From the NCBI GenBank assembly GCA_964420125.1, contig CAYQQQ010000006.1, positions 138,996 to 202,995 of the forward strand: a DNA stretch of 64,000 bases, written 5' to 3'. Position numbers and translations under genes: made by a program. Positions 30,729 to 39,300 of this stretch are shown one piece after another; the stretch's first letter is position 1, and every line of letters starts with the position of its first letter. This stretch comes from CAYQQQ01 sp964420125. Lineage in GTDB: Bacteria > Actinomycetota > Acidimicrobiia > Acidimicrobiales > Microtrichaceae. The notes under the pieces were generated by a model. That model was not told where the DNA came from and ran no database searches. It saw nothing but the letters and a program-made list of their open reading frames with translations.

Positions 30729-30861
30729 TACTGTTCTCCTCCCGTCCGCTCCACGCGGCTCACGGGTCGTTGATCGGTGAAGGACTTCGGGCAACGTAGC
30801 GGACGCGCGACGGGTCGCGACGGAGACCCACGACACCGTCGGGACGCCGAAGGAGGCACAG

Positions 30862-32490
30862 GTGAACTTGGCGAACCTCTGGGAGGCGATCGCAGCGGAG
30901 CTCGGGGAGCGGACGGTGCTGATCCACGGCGAGCTCCACCGGTCCTGGGCCGACTTCGAGGACCGCGCCGCCCGCGTGGCCGCCCACCTGGCCGAGGCGG
31001 GGGTCGGACCGGACGCCAAGGTGGCGCTCTACCTCTACAACGGCCCCGAGTACGTGGAGTCCACCTTCGCCGCCTTCAAGCGCCGCGCCGTGCCCGTCAA
31101 CGTCAACTACCGCTACCTGGCCCACGAGCTGGAGCACCTGCTCGACAACTCCGACGCCGAGGCGGTGGTCGTGTCCGCCGAGCTCCTCGAGCGCCTCGAG
31201 GAGGTGCGGCCCCGGCTCCGGCGGATCCGCACGGTGCTGGTGGTCGGTGGGGAGCCGGCAGCGAGCCTGCCCGAGGGCGTGCACCGCTTCGAGGACGCGG
31301 CCACCGCAGCCCATCGGGTGGATGCCCTGCCGGGGGAGATGACCGACCTCTGGTTCCTCTACACCGGCGGAACCACCGGGATGCCGAAGGGGGTGATGTG
31401 GCCCCACGCCAGCCTGCTGATCGCCGCCGCCCCGACCTTCCGCATCGTCAAGGCCGAGGTCCCGGCCACACCGCAGGAGGGTGCGGGCATCGCCCGGCGC
31501 TTCGCCGAGGCCGGCCGGTCGGTGCGGATGCTGCCCGCTGCGCCGCTCATGCACGGGACCTCGGGCATCCCCCTTCACGGGGTGCTGAGCACCGGGGGTT
31601 CGCTGGTCACCCTCACCTCCCGCACCTTCGACGCCGACGAGCTGTGCGCCGCGGTCCAGCGCCACCGGGCGGGCCAGCTCTGCATCGTCGGCGACGCCTT
31701 CGCCAAGCCCATCGTGGAGGCCCTGGATCGAGCCGAGGCCGAGGGCCGACCGTACGACATCTCGTCGCTGAAGGTCGTGGTCAGCTCGGGGGTGATGTGG
31801 AGCCAGGCCACCAAGGACGCCATGCTCCGACACTGCGACGCCGCGCTGGCCGACATGCTCGGCTCCTCCGAGGGCGTCGGCTTCGCCAACTCGGTGTCGC
31901 GTCGCGGCAGCAGCGTGGCCACCGCCCGGTTCGTGCTGGGTGAGCACGCCCGGGTCTTCACCGAGGACGACAGGGAGGTGGAGCCGGGCTCCGGCGAGCA
32001 GGGGATGCTGGCCGTCGGCGGGCCGATCCCCCTCGGCTACTACAAGGACCCCGACAAGACCGCCGGCACGTTCCGCACCATCGCCGGGCGGCTGTGGTCC
32101 GTTCCCGGCGACCACGCCACCGTGGAGGCTGACGGCACCATCACCCTGCTGGGCCGGGGGTCGGTGTGCATCAACACCGCGGGGGAGAAGGTGTACCCGG
32201 AGGAGGTGGAGGAGGCCCTCAAGCTCCACCCCGCGGTGGCGGACGCCAACGTGGTGGGCCTCCCCGACGAGCGCTGGGGTCAGGCGGTCACCGCCGTGGT
32301 GGGTCTCCATCCGGGGGCCGAGGCGGGTCAGGCCGAGCTGATCGCCCACTGCAAGTCCCACCTGGCCGGCTACAAGTGCCCCAAGCGCGTGGTCAGCGTC
32401 GACCGGGTGCAGCGCGGCGCCAACGGCAAGCCCGACTACCGGTGGGCCACCGAGGTGGCGACCACCGCTGCGGCAGCCGATCAGGTGTAG
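30862..32490 (+). CDS. Acyl-CoA synthetase (AMP-forming)
   Basis: Activates a carboxylic acid to acyl-CoA through acyl-AMP. The 542-residue ANL enzyme has DLWFLYTGGTTGMPKGVMW (P-loop A3), MLGSSEGVGF (A5), ITLLGRGSVCINTAGEKVYPEEVEEALK (A7-A8) and the C-terminal GANGKPDYRWA with the catalytic Lys. It resembles actinobacterial FadD-like acyl-CoA ligases of fatty-acid or steroid side-chain catabolism. GTG 30862 has AAGGAGG 5 nt upstream, a strong site. Its end overlaps the convergent PAS-EAL gene by 10 bp. Confidence 0.9.
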   Translation: MNLANLWEAIAAELGERTVLIHGELHRSWADFEDRAARVAAHLAEAGVGPDAKVALYLYNGPEYVESTFAAFKRRAVPVNVNYRYLAHELEHLLDNSDAEAVVVSAELLERLEEVRPRLRRIRTVLVVGGEPAASLPEGVHRFEDAATAAHRVDALPGEMTDLWFLYTGGTTGMPKGVMWPHASLLIAAAPTFRIVKAEVPATPQEGAGIARRFAEAGRSVRMLPAAPLMHGTSGIPLHGVLSTGGSLVTLTSRTFDADELCAAVQRHRAGQLCIVGDAFAKPIVEALDRAEAEGRPYDISSLKVVVSSGVMWSQATKDAMLRHCDAALADMLGSSEGVGFANSVSRRGSSVATARFVLGEHARVFTEDDREVEPGSGEQGMLAVGGPIPLGYYKDPDKTAGTFRTIAGRLWSVPGDHATVEADGTITLLGRGSVCINTAGEKVYPEEVEEALKLHPAVADANVVGLPDERWGQAVTAVVGLHPGAEAGQAELIAHCKSHLAGYKCPKRVVSVDRVQRGANGKPDYRWATEVATTAAAADQV

Positions 32491-34568
32491 GCGGCTTCCA
32501 GCTCGCGGATGCGGTTGAGGAGCCGATCCAGCGTGACCGGCTCGGAGAGCAGGAAGCCCTGGGCGAGGTCGCAGCGCATGTTGCGCAGGTGGGCCAGGGT
32601 CGGCTCGTCGGCCACGCCCACGGCGGTGACCTCGATGCCCAGCTGGTGGCAGAACTCGATCGTGGAAGCCACCACGGCGGCGTCCTGGGCGATGGCCGCC
32701 ATCGTGGCGATGAAGCTCCGGTCGATCTTGAGCCCGGCCACGGCGAGGCCCGACACGGCGCCGAGCGACGTGAACCCGGCGCCGAAGTCGTCGACGGCCA
32801 CCGACAGGCCGAGCTCGTTCATGCGGTTCACGAAGTCGGCCGTGCGCAGCGGGTCCTCGGAGAGCAGCGACTCGGTGATCTCGATCTCCAGGCGGTCGCG
32901 GGCGTCGATGCCGTCGGCGGCCAGCAGACCGAGGAAGGAGTGGAGGTCGTCGGTGCTGCCGAACGAGGACAGGTTGACGGCCACCTTCAGGCCCGGCTGC
33001 ACCGCCTGGAGGTCCGCGGCGGCCTGGGCGGCCTCGCCGAGGATCCATCGTCCGAGCGGGGCCACGAGGCCCGATCGCTCCACGAGGTCGAGCATGCCGG
33101 GCGAGCGGTCGGCGTCAGGGTTGCGCCAGCGCAGGAGGGCCTCCACCTTCACCACCCGGCCGGTGCGCAGGTCGATGACGGGCTGGAAGCGCAGCTCGAT
33201 GTCGCCGTCCACCAGGCCGGTGCGCACCGTGTCCAGGACTCCGGCGCGGGTCTCGTCCTCGGGGCGCTGCTCGATCGCCCACGACACGCCCCGGGTGGCC
33301 GCGCTGGCCGCGGCCGTCTCGGCGGCGCGCAGCAGGCGGAGGCCGGTGCCGGGCCGGTCGGTCATCGCCGCTCCCACGGTGGCCCGCACCTCCACGGCAT
33401 GGCCCTCGACGTCGACCGGAACCTGGAGGGCGCCGGCGACGGTGCGTGCGGTCGTGGCCAGCTCGCTCTCGTTGAGCGTGGAGACCGCCATGGGCATCGG
33501 GTCCTCGCCATCGAGCTGATGTCGCCGACGGCGTTCGTAGTCGGTCTCGGCGTCGGGCTCCAGCAGCACGGCGATGCGTCGGTCGGCGACGCGGGCCACC
33601 AACGGCGACCGGCCCACCACCTCCGCCACCCGTCGACCGACCGCGGTCACGAGACCGTCGCCGGCGTCGCCGTGCTGCAGGTCGACGACCACCAGGCCCA
33701 CGGGGAGCCGGCCGAGCTGCGAGGCCTCTGCCAGCCGCTCCTCCAGTCCGGCCACGCTGGCCAGCCCGCTGCGCTGGTCGTGGTGGGCCCGTTGGCGGAG
33801 GTGGTCCTCCAGGTCGGCCTGTCGGGTGATGTCCCGGAAGCGCAGGGCGATGGTGCCGTCACGGAGGCGGTCGAAGGTGAGCTCCATCCGCTTGCCCGGC
33901 GCCTCGTCGAAGCGCAGGCGCTCGAAGGTGAGGCGTTCGCCGGTGTGGGCGGTGTCGAAGGCGGCAGAGCGGAGGAGCTGGGCGGTCGCGGTGGAGAACA
34001 GCGGGGTGAGGGGCGCCCCGGTGGCCTGCTCGGTGATGCCGAGCAGGTCGGCGGCCGCGGCGTTGCGGTCGACGACCATCAGCGAGTCGGGGTCGCGGGC
34101 GTCGAGCAGGGCCAGCACCACCACGGCGTCGCTGGACACCTCGAGCAGCTCCTCGGCTCGGCGGCGCTTGCGGACCCCTGGCTGGTCCTTGGAGACGTCG
34201 ACCAGCGTCAGGTGCAGCGGCTGGTCGAGGCCGGGGTCGATGACGTCGAAGCGGAAGCTGCGCCATCCCCCGCGGGCCTGTGCGAGGCGGATCACCGGCG
34301 CCTCGGCGTGGGTGGCCATCCCCACGGTGCGGAAGGTGGCGAGGTCCTCGACGTGGACCAGGCTGCGCAGCCGGCCCGGCTCGAGGAAGGACGCGGGCTC
34401 CCAGCCGAGCACCTCGCCGATGCTGGAGGAGACGTGGTGGGCGTCCGCCCCGACCTGGACCTGGCGCACGACGACGACCCCGCCGGCGACGAGCGCATCG
34501 TCGTAGGCGGCGCGCACCGCGGCCAGCTCTCGCTCGGTGGTGCGGCGACGGGTCCAGGGCAGGGCCAT
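32481..34568 (-). CDS. PAS-GGDEF-EAL protein with degenerate enzyme sites
   Basis: Cytoplasmic c-di-GMP-type signalling protein, 695 residues: PAS-like region (about 20-130), a second PAS-like stretch (135-265), GGDEF-fold (about 270-430), EAL (about 440-690). At the GGDEF position it reads RVADRRIAVLL, so cyclase activity is not expected. The EAL keeps VEALLRW, VNLSS, ITESLL, DDFGAGFTSL, LKIDRSFI and QGFLLSEP, but the AEGVE loop is AVGVA, losing a conserved Glu, so phosphodiesterase activity is doubtful. It may be a c-di-GMP receptor or scaffold. ATG 34568 is leaderless (TAGAGT, 34577-34582, 8 nt upstream). Confidence 0.88.
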   Translation of the reverse strand: MALPWTRRRTTERELAAVRAAYDDALVAGGVVVVRQVQVGADAHHVSSSIGEVLGWEPASFLEPGRLRSLVHVEDLATFRTVGMATHAEAPVIRLAQARGGWRSFRFDVIDPGLDQPLHLTLVDVSKDQPGVRKRRRAEELLEVSSDAVVVLALLDARDPDSLMVVDRNAAAADLLGITEQATGAPLTPLFSTATAQLLRSAAFDTAHTGERLTFERLRFDEAPGKRMELTFDRLRDGTIALRFRDITRQADLEDHLRQRAHHDQRSGLASVAGLEERLAEASQLGRLPVGLVVVDLQHGDAGDGLVTAVGRRVAEVVGRSPLVARVADRRIAVLLEPDAETDYERRRRHQLDGEDPMPMAVSTLNESELATTARTVAGALQVPVDVEGHAVEVRATVGAAMTDRPGTGLRLLRAAETAAASAATRGVSWAIEQRPEDETRAGVLDTVRTGLVDGDIELRFQPVIDLRTGRVVKVEALLRWRNPDADRSPGMLDLVERSGLVAPLGRWILGEAAQAAADLQAVQPGLKVAVNLSSFGSTDDLHSFLGLLAADGIDARDRLEIEITESLLSEDPLRTADFVNRMNELGLSVAVDDFGAGFTSLGAVSGLAVAGLKIDRSFIATMAAIAQDAAVVASTIEFCHQLGIEVTAVGVADEPTLAHLRNMRCDLAQGFLLSEPVTLDRLLNRIRELEAAYT

Positions 34569-34576
34569 CGACGGAC

Positions 34577-34624
34577 ACTCTAGGGTCGTGGGTCCCCCAG
34601 CGCTGGCATCGACGACCGTAGGGT
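34577..34624. promoter_or_regulatory. Divergent leaderless promoter pair
   Basis: Minus -10 TAGAGT (34577-34582) for the PAS-EAL gene and plus -10 TAGGGT (34619-34624) for the MscS gene lie in a 64-bp gap, so the two genes probably share control elements. Confidence 0.5.
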
Positions 34625-34632
34625 GGCGCGCC

Positions 34633-35421
34633 GTGAGCGCAGCATCGGTCGGCGCGACGGGGTCATCCAGGGCGGATCCGTGCGGTGGCGACGACTGGGT
34701 CTGCGCCCGGGTCTACGACGCCACCTCCAACGAGGCGCTGGCCTCGGCGGTGAGCTGGCTCGCCGACAAGCCCCTGCGGATCCTGGCGATCCTCGTCGCG
34801 GCGTTCGTGGCCAACCGCGTGATGCGGCACCTGGTGCGCAACAGCATCACCCGCACGATCTCCGGGGCCGACCGACTCGGCGGTGTGGTGCCCTCCGGCG
34901 CCGGGGCGCGCCGCCGCCGGGTGCGGGCGGAGGCCCGCGCCGCCACGTTGGGCACCGTCGCCGCGTCGATGGTGACCGCGGTGGTGGTGTTCTTCGCCCT
35001 CACGTCGGTCCTGTCGGTGCTCGGCGTGAGCCTGGCAGCCCTGCTGGCCTCCGCAGGCGTGGTCGGTGTGGCGCTGGGGTTCGGCGCCCAGAACCTGGTG
35101 CGTGACGTGCTGGCCGGCTGGTTCATCCTCGCCGAGGACCGCTACGGGGTCGGCGACACCATCGATGCCGGCGCCCCTGCGGTGGGCGTGGTGGAGCGCG
35201 TGACGCTGCGGTCCACCCGCCTCCGGGCCGAGGACGGCACCGTGTGGCACGTCGCCAACGGGGAGATCCTGAAGGTGGGGAACCGCAGCCAGGGTGCTGC
35301 CGGCGCCGCCGCAGCCGATGACGACGCCGGCGGCGGTGAGGGCGACGGCGGCGTTGACGGCGGGGCCGCGGTGGGTCCGGGTGCCGCCGAGGTCGCGCCG
35401 GGCGACGGTCCACCACCGTGA
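34633..35421 (+). CDS. Small mechanosensitive channel, MscS family
   Basis: Opens under membrane tension to release solutes. The 262-residue protein has an N-terminal outer segment, TM1 near residues 48-65, TM2 near 113-136, and the pore helix/beta domain hallmark LASAGVVGVALGFGAQNLVRDVLAGWFILAEDRYGVGDTID. The beta domain is short and the protein ends in a Gly/Ala/Asp-rich tail instead of the usual alpha-beta C-terminal domain. GTG 34633 is set by TAGGGT 8 nt upstream. It diverges from the c-di-GMP-type protein gene, hinting at joint control. Confidence 0.88.
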   Translation: MSAASVGATGSSRADPCGGDDWVCARVYDATSNEALASAVSWLADKPLRILAILVAAFVANRVMRHLVRNSITRTISGADRLGGVVPSGAGARRRRVRAEARAATLGTVAASMVTAVVVFFALTSVLSVLGVSLAALLASAGVVGVALGFGAQNLVRDVLAGWFILAEDRYGVGDTIDAGAPAVGVVERVTLRSTRLRAEDGTVWHVANGEILKVGNRSQGAAGAAAADDDAGGGEGDGGVDGGAAVGPGAAEVAPGDGPPP

Positions 35422-35492
35422 TCGTGCCCACCGCTACGGTGAGCCTCCGGCGGACGGAGTCGAGGCCACTTCGCGCGAGCACGAAGGTGACC

Positions 35493-35666
35493 ATGAACAA
35501 ACTCCTCCCCCAGGTGATCGGCGGTCTCGGTGCTGTGGTGCTGATGGTGCTGATCTGGCGCGGTGACGGTGCCGCCGCCGAGACCGTGCAGGACGTGTTC
35601 GGCTGGATCGGCGGGTTCCTCCAGGACGCCGTCGACGCCATCTCCGACTTCGTCAACGACTTCTGA
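35493..35666 (+). CDS. Small single-span membrane protein (57 residues)
   Basis: MNKLLPQVIGGLGAVVLMVL opens with a TM helix, followed by RGDGAAAETVQDVFGWIGGFLQDAVDAISDFVNDF, an acidic amphipathic helix ending at the stop. GAAGG lies 8 nt upstream of ATG 35493, and the next gene starts 5 nt after its stop, so it appears co-transcribed with the PH-domain protein. A -10-like TACGGT is present at about 35438-35443. Function unknown. Confidence 0.6.
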   Translation: MNKLLPQVIGGLGAVVLMVLIWRGDGAAAETVQDVFGWIGGFLQDAVDAISDFVNDF

Positions 35667-35671
35667 GCTCG

Positions 35672-36250
35672 GTGGCCCTCACCCCCACCACGCCTCCGCT
35701 GCGGCCACGCCAGCGCGGGTGGCGTCCCGACGAGATCGCCGACAGCTTCCTGCTCGCCGACGAGAAGGTGCTGCTGAACGAGCACCAGTCGCTGCGGGCC
35801 TGGCTCCTGGGCCAGGTCCCCTTGGCGCTGGGCGGGGTGGTCGTGGTGCTCGTGCTGTGGTGGGTGCTGGGAGGAGCGTCGGCTGCGCTGGCGAGCGTGG
35901 TGCTGCTCGCCCTGGCGGTGGTGATCGCCGGGCGGGCCTTCGAGGCCAGCTACACCCGCTACGTGATCACCGACATGCGGGTGCTGCGGGTGTCGGGGGT
36001 GATGAACCGCAACGTGGAGTTCATCCCCTGGAAGAAGGTGACCGACGTGAGCCGACGGGAGTCGGTGTTCCAGTGGATGGTGGGCTCGGCCACCATCCGC
36101 ATCGAGTCGGCCAACGAGCGCTCTGCGTTCCGGGAGATGACCGACGTGCACCGCCCCGAGCGCTTCTACCGCCTGCTGGTGACCATGGTCGACCGCCACA
36201 ACGGCCGGGTGGCGGTGGAGGGCATCGACCCCGGCGACCTCGAGGACTGA
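35672..36250 (+). CDS. PH-like (bPH2/YdbS-type) membrane protein
   Basis: The 192-residue protein has a cytoplasmic N-terminus (FLLADEKVLLNEHQSLRAWL), two TM helices close together (about 50-67 and 71-88), and a bacterial PH domain: RYVITDMRVLRVSGVMNRNVEFIPWKKVTDVSRRESVFQWMVGSATIRIES. The pattern VLRVSG...IPWxKVTDV is typical of the bPH2/YdbS group of unknown function, often envelope-associated. GTG 35672 is 5 nt after the small gene's stop. Confidence 0.82.
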   Translation: MALTPTTPPLRPRQRGWRPDEIADSFLLADEKVLLNEHQSLRAWLLGQVPLALGGVVVVLVLWWVLGGASAALASVVLLALAVVIAGRAFEASYTRYVITDMRVLRVSGVMNRNVEFIPWKKVTDVSRRESVFQWMVGSATIRIESANERSAFREMTDVHRPERFYRLLVTMVDRHNGRVAVEGIDPGDLED

Positions 36251-36319
36251 TCCTGGCGCTTCCGGTGCTCGGCAGGCACCGCACCCGTGCCCGCTGGGTG
36301 TCAGAGGGGTGATGGAGCC

Positions 36320-39300
36320 TCAGCGGAACCCGAGGATCGTGGTCCGGGCCGTCGTGGTGTTGCCCGCCTCGTCGAGCGCCGTGACCGTCACCGCGTCCCG
36401 GGCCGCCCGGGAGCTGGGCCTGTAGCGGAAGCTGTAGGTGGACCCCGTCACGCGCACGGCGGTGGCGGGGATCGTGCGGTCGTTCACCCGGAAGGTCACC
36501 CCGGTCACGCCGACGTCGTCGGTGGCGGTCGCGGTGACGGTGGTCCAGCCGAGGACCACCGCCGGGCTCCTCCAGGAGCCGGTCCCGACGCGCCGGTCGC
36601 CCCACCAGATCTCCCCTGGACGTGGCCGGCTCACGGTGACGACGGGGTCGGTGGTGTCGGAGGGGGGCGACGGGTCGGTGACCGTGACCGCGGCGCCCAG
36701 CTCCGTGATCCCGCCGTCGCCGTCGTCGAGGCGGACCGCCACCGCGTAGGCACCGGCGGCCGACGGCGTGCACACGGCCGAGGCGCCGAAGGGGCCTCCG
36801 CCGCAGGCGAAGGCGATGGCCACGGGATCGCCGGCGACGTCCTGCACGTCGGTCACCGAGAGGGTGAGCGCGGTGCCGGTGGTGCCGGTGGGCGGAGCCA
36901 CCAGGGTGGCGGTGGGGGCGACGTTGGTGACCTCCACCGTGGCCGAGCCCGTGGCCTGTCGGCCCGCCTCGTCGGTCACCCGGGCCGCCACCGGAAGGCT
37001 CGCCGGGCCGTCGAGCGCCTCGATCGTGGCGCTGGCGCCCGCGCCGTCGTCGAACGCGCCGTCGTCGTCGAGGTCCCACTCGACGGTCGATGTGCCGGCG
37101 GCGCCGTCGACCGTGGCGTCGAGCGTGGCCGTAGAGCCCTCCGCCGTGGTGTCACCGGTGACGTCGATCCCCAGGGTGGCGCACTCGGGGGTGAGCGTCA
37201 CCGTGGCCTCCCCGGAGGTGGTGCCCCCCTCGTCGACCGCCCGGTAGCGCGCGGTGGCCGGCTCGCAGGAGGCGCCGGGTCGGTCCCACACCAGCGCCGT
37301 GCCGTCGGCCGAAGCCGCCACGTGGTCACCCGTCACCGAGGTGACGTGCAGCGTCTGGTCCTCGGGGTCGGTGTCGTTGGCCAGCACGTCGAGCTCGGTC
37401 GGCCCGCTGGGAGCCACGGCCAGCTCGTCGTCGAGGGCGTCGGGTGGGTCGTTGGCGCCTGTCTCGGGCGGCAGCGACGACGTGCGCACGATGACCTCGC
37501 CGTCGAAGTGGTCGGCCTGCAGTGGCTGGTCGAACACCAGCGAGTGCACCTCGGTCACCCGCAGCGTCTGGGCGTTGGCGTGGCCCGGGTTGATGGTGAC
37601 GACGTCGCCCGCGGCGAACTGGTTGGAGGAGATCTCGATCTCGTGGCTGCCGGCGGGGGCGTCGCCGCTGAGCTGGGTCGGCGCCGTGATGCTGCCCTCG
37701 TTGCCGGCGTCGCCGGAGTCGACGCCGTTGCCGTGCATCGAGCGGTAGATGATGTCGCCGAACACGGCATGGCCGGCGATGTTGGGATGGAACCCCCCGT
37801 AGACGGTGCCCTGAGACGACAGCGAGTCGCCGATGCCGTTGGACCAGTAGAACCCGGCGCAGACGCCGTGGTTGCGGAACGCCGACATCACCCCGCCGAC
37901 GCGGTTCCACCCGTGGGCCTGGGCGGCCTCGGCGCCCCGCTGGTTGAGCGGCACCTGCATGGTGAACTCGAGGAACTCGAGCTCGGCGGGCTCGAGGTGC
38001 TTGGTGGCGAAGCGGTAGTCGCAGTACTCGCCGGCGTCGTCCTTGGAGGGGTCGGGGTACTCCAGCAGGTACACGTCGTCGGCCTCGATGCCCATCTCCC
38101 CGATCCGGTAGGAGAGGCTCGCGTACATGTCCGGGAGCCGGCCGAGGCGTTGGCCGATGACGTCGCCCACCGGCTCGCCCTCGAAGGGCACGTCGGCGCA
38201 GTCGTCGTGGTCGAGGCAGTGGACGAGGAAGTTCTCGAACTTGATGTCGTTGATCCCCGAGGTCATCAGCAGCGCGTCGACCTTCCGGGTGCCGAGGATG
38301 GAGGGGATCGTGTAGAGCTGCGGGGGGAGCGGCGGGCCCAGCGACGCCTGGGTCCCGGTGCCGGGGAAGCTCCCGAGCAGACCGGACTCGGTCCAGGCGC
38401 CGGAGCAGGCCAGGTGCACGAAGGTGACCGACGTGTGGTCGTCGTCGAGGGTCCCGGGGTCGTCGTCGTCTTCGATGCGCAGGGCGGCCTGGGCCGGGCC
38501 GGCCAGCTCGGAGCGGTCGCACTGGGCGAAGGACCATCCGGTCATCGGGTCCATCGCCCCCTCGCCGGAGCTCATCGAGTCGCCGATCGACACGATCACG
38601 ATGTCGCGGGGTTCCAACCGCTCGGTCTCCTCCACGAGGATCTCGTCGTCGGGGCCCGTCAGCCGGGCACGCAGCGTGAAGGGGCTGAGGTTGTCGAGGG
38701 CGAGGCGCCAACGGCACGGCTCACCCGTGACCGCGGTGAACTCGTCGAAGGGGGTCTCGGTGTCGCCGGCCACGGTGAACAGCTCCAGCTCGCCGTCGTC
38801 GCAGCCACCGGGGCGGTCCAGGGTGATGTCGATGTGCCACTCGTCGGGGTGGGCGCCGGCGTAGTCGGTGACCGCCGTGCCGCCGCCGGTGAAGCGCCGC
38901 TCCATCTCCCAGCGCAGCTCGGCGGGGGTGCGCACCTGGATGGTGCGCTCCGCCGTGCCCGACACCTCCTCGCCGTCGCGCGTCCCCGACACGTCGAAGC
39001 GCACGGTGGACGCGCCGCCCGCTCCGGAGCCCGCCTGGTCGTCGTAGGTCAGCTCCCACAGCAGCGCCTTCGTCTGCCCGGGCTGCAGGGTGAAGCCGAC
39101 GGCGTCGCCCTGGGGCGCGCTCAGCACCCGACCGGGGACGTCCGCGAAGTGGAGGTCCTCGACCTGCACGTCGGTGACCTCGTGCTCGGTGGAGAGGTTG
39201 GTCACCTCGACCCGGGCCACGACCTTCTCGCCCAGCTCGGCCTCCTCGGGGACCTTGGTGACGTCCACCTCCAGGTCCTCGGCGGTGGTGACCCGCACGG

